Assembly (NCBI GenBank): GCA_963556195.1
Contig: OY744528.1
Span: 58,684,496-58,748,495, forward strand
DNA from: Sepiola atlantica
Lineage: Eukaryota; Mollusca; Cephalopoda; Sepiida; Sepiolidae
Direction: 5' to 3'
DNA: 64,000 bases
Under the pieces are notes generated by a model, which saw only the letters and a program-made list of their open reading frames with translations, did no database searches and was not told the DNA's origin. A program made the translations under genes and the position numbers. Positions 57,564 through 64,000 of this stretch are shown here, piece after piece (the first letter of the stretch is position 1; each line of letters opens with the position of its first letter).

Positions 57564-58501
57564 AGATTCTACTTTTTTAGGCGATTACGTGTGAACACCC
57601 TTAAAGTCTTGGCGAAAAAAACAAAACAAAAAATAATTTAGAATTTAGAGTGGGGGATCAGTTTCGCATATAAATTTAATGTAAAATGATCTCCGATTTC
57701 CCGGCCATTCTTGCCTTTTAGTAAAATTTATAAAATAAATAATTACTCTACCATTAACTCTAGGTACGACTAACAAGCCCACCTCCTAAAAATGCCTTCT
57801 TGAACGTATCGTACCATTAACCTTAAATATGAGTGGCAAGCCACCCCCTAAAAAACTCCCTTAACCCTAACACTAAGTCCGAATGGCAACCTCCATCCAA
57901 AACAAAACCCCTTCCTTAACCTTATCACTAACCCTAAGTCCGAGTAGGAAGCCCTAATCCTACAAAAAAGCCCATTAAAACCACACATAATCGTCTAAAA
58001 CAAAACAACAAAAAAAAGCAGACCCCCATAGAAAAAAAACGCACAGGTTTTATTTGCCATAGAAAAAAATTGATTAATGCCCTAAAACGCTAGAATGGCC
58101 CGGAAATGGTGAATTATTCTACATTAAATATATGTGAAACTAATCCCCCACTCGAAATTCTAAATGAATTGTTTTTTTTTCTTTCTAAGTTTTCAGGGTG
58201 TTAACACTTACTTGCCCCTAGCCCTACCACTAACCTCAAGTTCAAGTTGTAAGCCCCCCCCCCCTCCCACAAAGACCCTCATAATCGTCTAAAAAAAAAC
58301 AAGAAAAACGCACAGGATTTATCTCCCATAGAAAAAATAATTAACTGTCCTAAAACGCTAGCATGGCCTTGAAATGGGGGATTATTTTATGTGAAACTGA
58401 TCCCCACTCTAAATTCTAAAATAATTGTTTTTGTTTCTTTCTTTCTGCCAAGTTTTTCAGGGTGTTAACATGTAATTGCCTAAATAAAAAAAGTAGAATC
58501 T
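57564..58501. mobile_element. Foldback MITE with about 150-bp inverted arms
   Basis: The left arm starts agattctacttttttaggcg and contains ttagagtgggggatcagttt; the right arm ends in its complement (aaactgatccccactctaaa ... agtagaatct). A third, inverted copy of the arm at about 58075-58235 makes it composite. Between are degenerate repeats of cattaaccctaa and aagtccgaatggcaagcc (57740-57970). No transposase seen; target duplication unclear. Confidence 0.75.
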
Positions 58502-59054
58502 CATATTTTGGGGAGGTAAGGCGGTGAGTTAGCGGAAGGTGTTAATCTACATTAATGCCAAAGAAACTTTGCAATATATTCATTTTTAAACAGTCCTAGT
58601 ATTAGATTTTAGTTTCTTGTACATAAAATGTATTACAATTCAACTTTGAGTTTTCTAACTTTCTTTTAATGGATACATGGTATTTTTAAGGTATTGCAGC
58701 ATATTTATGTGCACTTAGTGCAGATTACTTGGAAACCATTAATTTCTGGAGATTTTCAGTGGCACATTCTGATTCCTTGTACAAAAATACATTTATATGG
58801 TAAATTTCATTGCTTAATCTTGTATTTTAACAAAGATATAACATTTTTACTGAAAAATTAGTGTAAAAAATGTGACGAAACGCATATGGTCTTAAAGAGG
58901 GGAAAATATCCAATCGTGTGAGGCACAAAAATAGTCATAACTTCCTTATTTTTAGTCAGATTTAAAAAATTTAAAAAGATTCTTTCTTAGATCATCAAGC
59001 TCTTTCTATATATGCCATTATTGAGATATTTTAAGCAATTTAAATTTTTTCATC

Positions 59055-60775
59055 TGTATTGCTACTTAGATGAACAGCCATCGATGACAACCTGGATATT
59101 TCTTTTGGTTAGGAAGGATCTAATTATATTAAGTAATTGCCCAGTAATACTGTATGAGCGTATTTTCAGGAGAAGCCCTTTATGCCATACCTTGTCGGAC
59201 TATCGCTAGATTGATTAAGGATTCAAAGATTTTTGCAAAGATCGGGCGTAGACTGATTGGGCGGTAGTTCTGAGGATCGGTTCTATTCCCAGAATTTTCC
59301 AGCTATCGGCGAAGCAAGATTCAGCTAGGCATTTGTTGTAGAGTTTGGAGAGGACAGGGGCCAGTTCAGCAGAGCATTTCTTTATTACTATTACAGGTAT
59401 AAGATCAGGCCCACAAGCTTTGGAGGTGTCAAGGTTTTTTATGATGTCTCTGACCTGGGATGGGGTGATGACCAGGTTATCAAGTGTGGTTTCGGTCCGC
59501 AATGGGAATCCAGGGAGGGGGTGGTTTTATGAGTGTAATGTGGAGTTTGAGGCGAAATGCTGGGCAAGTAGTTCAGCCTTATCAGTTGCTGTGCAAACGA
59601 CATCATTGTGGTTTGATAGTGGGTGAATCGTTGATTGGCCATTGTTCACCACACTATTGTAGATTTTCCAAAAGTCGTAAGTACCTAGTTTCTGTGACTG
59701 AATGCGGTTTTTTGTTAACTCAGTATACCTTCTCTTGCCTTCACCTATCATGACGTTACAATTATTTCTTGACTCTATAAATTTCTGTCTATTAGTAGCT
59801 GACTTATGGCGGTCGAATTTACGGAATGCTTGCTGCCTCTCAGAAATGGCAGCTACACATTCTGAGGTGAACCATTGGGGAGAGTGGGGCTTGCTAAAGA
59901 AATTTTGCATGGAGACATAGGCTTCAATGCCTGCTTTGACCCATTCAGTTAACTCATTTGCACACTGGTCAGCAGGGAGTGAGAAGGTCTCCCTCCATGG
60001 CCGTCGCTGATGTGATCTCTGATTGACTCAAAATCAGCCTGCTCGTAGTATCTCGTTATTTTGAGCAACGGCTCATCAGCTTAGGGATGACTTTTTAGGG
60101 TGATATGAATCATTAGAACAATGTGATCAGCATTCCCGAGTGGGCTATGAGCTTTTGTTACATAAGTCAGGGGCATTGAAGTCAAGAATAGGTCTAGAAG
60201 TGAGGCTTGCTGGTTTGCCCGATCGGGGATGCGGGTCGGGAAATCGACCCGCTGAGAGAGGGAGTGAACTAAGGAGAAATTATACGTAGAGTTGCCAGTT
60301 GCATCAGTAAGGCTGGAGAATCTCAACCAGTCACGGTGGTGTGAATTAAAATCTCCAAATACATGTATCTGGCATTCGAATCAAGTGAGAGTGCTCTATC
60401 TATGCTTTCAGAGACAGAGTTTAGCAGGGTACAGTCCTGGGTTAAAGGGGAGCGGTATAAGAAACATAAGTAACTGACGCTGTGATGTAAAGTCAATCTA
60501 AAGCACATGTAGTCTTGGTCATCTGATTCTAGCCTATGTTCTCTAGTCAAGGGGAGGGTGTTCCGAACAGAAACTCCTAGCCCGTGCATATGTTTGTCAG
60601 AGTCTTTACGGTAGAGTGGGAGGTAGTCAGTCATGTCAAAGTGGTGAGAGGTGATTGAGGATTGAAGGTTTGTTTCACTTTGTGCTAGGATATCCAGGGA
60701 GTTTGTCAGGAGAAAGGTTTCTACGTTGTTGATGTTGGTTCTAAGTCACCGGATATTTGTGAATGCTAGCCTCAG
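59055..60775 (-). pseudogene. Jockey/CR1-like LINE relic, endonuclease and N-terminal reverse transcriptase
   Basis: Minus strand, from about 60775 down. Endonuclease pieces: NINNVETFLLTNSLDILAQS, DYLPLYRKDSDKHMHGLG, YLCFLYRSPLTQD (60634-60323), then FSLVHSLSQRVDFPTRIPDR and LLDLFLTS (60326-60081). Linker: PQWFTSECVAAISERQQAFR (near 59880). RT start: ITPSQVRDIIKNLDTSKACG, PDLIPVIVIKKC (59502-59215), QNYRPISLRPIF in another frame, and DKVWHKGLLLKIRSYSITGQ ... VVIDGCSS ending near 59070. Several frameshifts and stops. It continues at 56530-55476 after a 2.5-kb insertion. Confidence 0.9.
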
Positions 60776-61540
60776 GGGCGGAGACGAAGGTATTTTTTGT
60801 TGGTTGTCTGGTTTAGGTTTGATTTTATTTTTTTGTAATGACATGTTTTTTTATATAGAGTGGGGTGGGCAAGGTGGGTGCATGTTAGGTGCCAATAAAC
60901 TCACACAAATAGTCCATTAGTCGCGACCTGGTCCATGGGGGTTGTGGCCTCGGGAAAGCCCACCGGGAATAACTGCAGGGTCTCTTTCCATGCGCGACAT
61001 GGCACATACAACTACCCACGGTATTATGCAATTGATGATGGAGCAGCCTTTCTTAGCGCTACCCAAGAGTTTGGGCTCCTGTCCTGTCAGTCGGAAACAG
61101 CAGCCAGACACGCTGTCTAACCTGTACCCTCAACCTGTCGGAACAAGAGCGACCCAGACTGGTCATGTAAGACTTAGAGACGAGAAAACTTTCCCCAAGT
61201 TACCCAAATAGAGAGAAAGAGAAACAGCGTTCATTGTCCTAGTAAGGAAACAAGGCCAGGCACTGGTTGTTTTGAGGTGTCCCAACGCTGGTACCTCTGC
61301 ACCTGGCTAATAGACAAAGGAGTGCTAAGGTCAGCGATAGGCAGAATCTATCTACTCCTTAAGCAATTGTAGGTTTGCAAACCGGATATTTTGTTCGAGA
61401 TTCCAACTCTAAGAAGGTTGTCGATCAGGAGTAAGTATGAACCCCACTCCGTCGATGGTGGTCAACCGCAAAGGTGTGATATCCTGGTCGCGGTGTCAGA
61501 TTGTGAACCCCACTAGTGCCGATCGTCGTAGTGGCAATAA
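60776..61540 (-). other. Probable 5' region of the LINE, G/C-richer
   Basis: This segment (for example gcgacctggtccatgggggt, ccagacacgctgtctaacct) continues upstream of the LINE endonuclease in element orientation and is as GC-rich as the LINE. I find no domain; it may be 5' UTR or a decayed ORF1. The boundary at 61540 is a guess from the return to AT-rich sequence. Confidence 0.4.
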
Positions 61541-62150
61541 AAAAATATATAGATCCAAATTCCTCTAGGTTGGGATGGCGACGATGATGTCGCCGATCTT
61601 GTCGTCTCGTCCAGCTACAAACACACTCCCATGTTAAAACTGTTTATATCAGCGAGCGATCACTGGGCGAACAGCAACCAGTTGGCTCTGTGGGGGCGAA
61701 AGATCATTCAAAGCAGAACAAAAGGAAAAGAACAATGTTCAACAACTCGGTCGAGTTCTTTTGTATAGAAGAGTAATTATTAATAAAAGAAAAGAATTGA
61801 TTTTACATTGGATTAATGTCTACCGTACTCGTAAATGTCTTTAGCAAAGGTTGTGTTTTCTTTAAGTTATTTTGTTAGTTCTCTGTGTCTGCGAATTCTT
61901 TACACAAGTCGTCGTTTAATTCACTACTTAACAGGCGAAGGCGGTGGCGAGAATTCCGTCCGGTTTGTTTTCCTCAACGCACGCCACTTTGGCGCATGCC
62001 CGGGCGTTTCGTCCAGCTTGACTACATTGCGGCAGAAGTCCACGAAGATGGTTCGTGCTGAAAAGCCTTTACTTCTACATGAAAAGAACCAGAATTGAAG
62101 GACCTCAACATGTAAGCAGTTACTCAGACATCCTTAACCAGATAAGTTCT
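61541..62150. other. CpG-containing block of unknown nature
   Basis: Contains gatggcgacgatgatgtcgc, gcgagcgatcactgggcg and, at 61935-62050, gcgaaggcggtggcgag, cgcacgcc and ggcgcatgcccgggcg. The last resembles an NRF-1 site (GCGCATGC). It could be an LTR remnant or a CpG-rich 5' exon/promoter. A short open frame (61835-62098) has no recognised domain. Confidence 0.35.
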
Positions 62151-62348
62151 CGCAGAGTATGTATTCGCAAACATAATCCTACCTCCTTTCAGTACAATCA
62201 TCATTTTCTGTTGTAGATACCCTTGTTGTGTTCCTTCTCACAAAAGGTGTCGCCATATTTCTGTTTCAGTGCTCATCTTCGAGATTGTTACTACAGTCTC
62301 ACACGCTAGAACAGAACTTTCTTTTGGAGTAAGATTAAGCCCAATAAG

Positions 62349-62373
62349 AGAGGCAGAGAGAGAGAGAGAGAGA
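62349..62373. repeat. GA microsatellite
   Basis: Run of (ga)n. Confidence 0.9.
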
Positions 62374-62462
62374 GGGATTTAAAAGAAAATATGTCCCTAT
62401 TTACTTGCATCCAATCGGTTTTTAATGTGGGTAAATCCAGCTTTCAAAATGAGCACACTGGG

Positions 62463-64000
62463 GAAAGAAATACGTCTTGATGACATTCTCTCGTTCATGA
62501 GGGATTCTCAAACAACAAGCAACAAATTCATCTTGATGACATTCTCTCGTTCATGAAGGATTCTAAAACAACAAGCAACAAATTAATCTTGATGATATTC
62601 TCTCGTTCATGAAGAATTCTCAAACAACAAGCAACAAATTCATCTTGATGACATTCTCTCGTTCATGAGGGATGCTAAAACAACAAGCAACAAATTCATC
62701 TTGATGAAATTCTCTCGTTCATGAGGGATTCTCAAACAACAAGAAACAAATTAATCTTGATGAAATTCTCTCAGTCATGAAAGATTCTAAAACAACAAGC
62801 AACAATTTCATCTTGATGACATTCTCTCGTTCATGAGGGATTCTAAAACAACAAGCAACAAATTAATCTTGATGACATTCTCTCGTTCATGAGGGATTCT
62901 AAAACAACAAGCAACAAATTCATCTTGATGACATTCTCTCGTTCATGAGAGATTCTAAAACAACAAGCAACAAATTCATCTTGATGACATTCTCTCGTTC
63001 ATGAAGGATTCTAAAACAACAAGCAACAAATTCATCTTGATGACATTCTCTTGTTCATGAGGGATTCTAAAACAACAAGCAACAAATTCATATTGATGAC
63101 ATTCTCCAGTTCATGAGGGATTCTAAAACAACAAGCAACAAATTAATCTTGATGACATTCTTTCGTTCATGAGGAATTCAAAAACAACAAGCAACAAATT
63201 CCTCTTGATGACATTCTCTCGTTCATGAGGGATTCCAAAAAAACAAGCAACAAATTCATCTTCATGACACTCTCGTTCATGAGGGATTCTAAAACAACAA
63301 GCAACAAATTAATCTTGATGACATTCTTTCGTTCATGAGGGATTCTAAAACAACAAGCAACAAATTCATCTTCATGACACTCTCGTTCATGAGGGATTCC
63401 AAAACAACAAGCAACAAATTCATCTTCATGACACTCTCGTTCATGAGGGATTCTAAACCAACAAGCAACAAATTCCTCTTGATGACATTCTCTCGTTCAT
63501 GAGGGATTCTAAAACAACAAGCAACAAATTCATCTTGATGACATTCTCTCGTTCATGAGGGATTCTAAAACAACAAGCAACAAATTCATCTTGATGACAT
63601 TCTCTCGTTCATGAGGGATTCTAAAACAACAAGCAACAAATTCATCTTGATGACATTCTCTCGTTCATGAGGGATTCTAAAACAACAAGCAACAAATTCC
63701 TCTTGATGACATTCTCTCGTTCATGAGGGATTCCAAAACAACAAGCAACAAATTCATCTTCATGACACTCTCGTTCATGAGGGATTCTAAAACAACAAGC
63801 AACAAATTCATCTTGATGACATTCTCTCGTTCATGAGGGATTCTAAAACAACAAGCAACAAATTCATCTTGATGACATTCTCTCGTTCATGAGGGATTCT
63901 AAAACAACAAGCAACAAATTCCTCTTGATGACATTCTCTCGTTCATGAGGGATTCTAAAACAACAAGCAACAAATTCATCTTCATGACACTCTCGTTCAT
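62463..64000. repeat. Second, unrelated 56-bp minisatellite, open at the right edge
   Basis: About 27 units of catcttgatgacattctctc, gttcatgagggattctaaaa, caacaagcaacaaatt (56 bp). A shorter variant with cttcatgacactctcg recurs at about 63260, 63372, 63428, 63758 and 63973. Units after about 63480 are almost identical, earlier ones more varied. The array runs past base 64000. Confidence 0.95.

Larger units (their letters stand above)
56531..59050. mobile_element. Insertion of about 2.5 kb splitting the LINE reverse transcriptase
   Basis: The LINE frame breaks off after VVIDGCSS at about 59070 (minus strand) and resumes at DINAGVPQG near 56495. The sequence between is unrelated and AT-rich. 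Imperfect direct copies of ttgct(..)ttagat (near 56480 and 59065) could be a target duplication. Inside are a direct duplication (56955-57070 and 57210-57325) and a foldback MITE (57564-58501). No coding gene recognised. Confidence 0.6.

Overview
The window is animal nuclear DNA, very AT-rich and dominated by repeats. Four short exons on the minus strand encode part of an IA-2/phogrin-type receptor tyrosine phosphatase (PTPRN/PTPRN2 family), with introns of about 12.2, 9.5 and 0.8 kb. Long introns, huge minisatellite arrays, Merlin, mariner, Jockey-like, R4-like, Helitron-like and Ty3/gypsy relics and tRNA-derived SINE pieces all fit a mollusc, and a coleoid cephalopod (octopus or squid) is my best guess. 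The species is inference; the intron-exon structure and transposon content are read directly.

Layout. 1-15932: one minisatellite of about 56-bp units, about 210 units and 11.7 kb, with nested higher-order duplications (390 bp, 1784 bp and 1231 bp). It is cut at 6155-10358 by a very young Ty3/gypsy element: two 168-bp LTRs that look identical, a 5-bp CCTGG target duplication, gag, pol and a polypurine tract. This element has no tRNA-type primer site. The sequence just after its 5' LTR is instead a perfect 14-nt complement of its own LTR, which points to Tf1-like self-priming. 15933-25000: AT-rich non-coding DNA with two RFX X-box-like palindromes, a 46/57-bp minisatellite, and a nest of transposons (pogo/Tigger-like foldback element, then a 130-bp repeat, then a mariner). 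25001-29236: a decayed DNA transposon with long terminal inverted repeats, TA target duplication and a degenerate Cys-rich/XPG-like protein of a family common in molluscs.

30225-53191: the IA-2-like locus, read right to left (exons at 53191-53044, 40805-40732, 31224-31147, 30344-30225). Its introns hold a Merlin relic, a non-autonomous LTR element on the minus strand, an R4-like LINE relic, a Helitron-like element, SINE heads, a 28-bp purine-rich array and a 6-kb array of 33/40-bp AT-rich units. The exons give one continuous frame whose residues match the juxtamembrane region and first half of the PTP domain. The catalytic loop and transmembrane exons are not in the window.

53192-64000: AT-rich repeats, a Jockey/CR1-like LINE relic on the minus strand interrupted inside its reverse transcriptase by about 2.5 kb that itself holds a foldback MITE, a more CpG-rich unresolved block, and a last 56-bp array that runs off the right edge.

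Apart from the IA-2-like gene and the gypsy element I see no intact protein gene. Most long open frames are read-through of tandem repeats.
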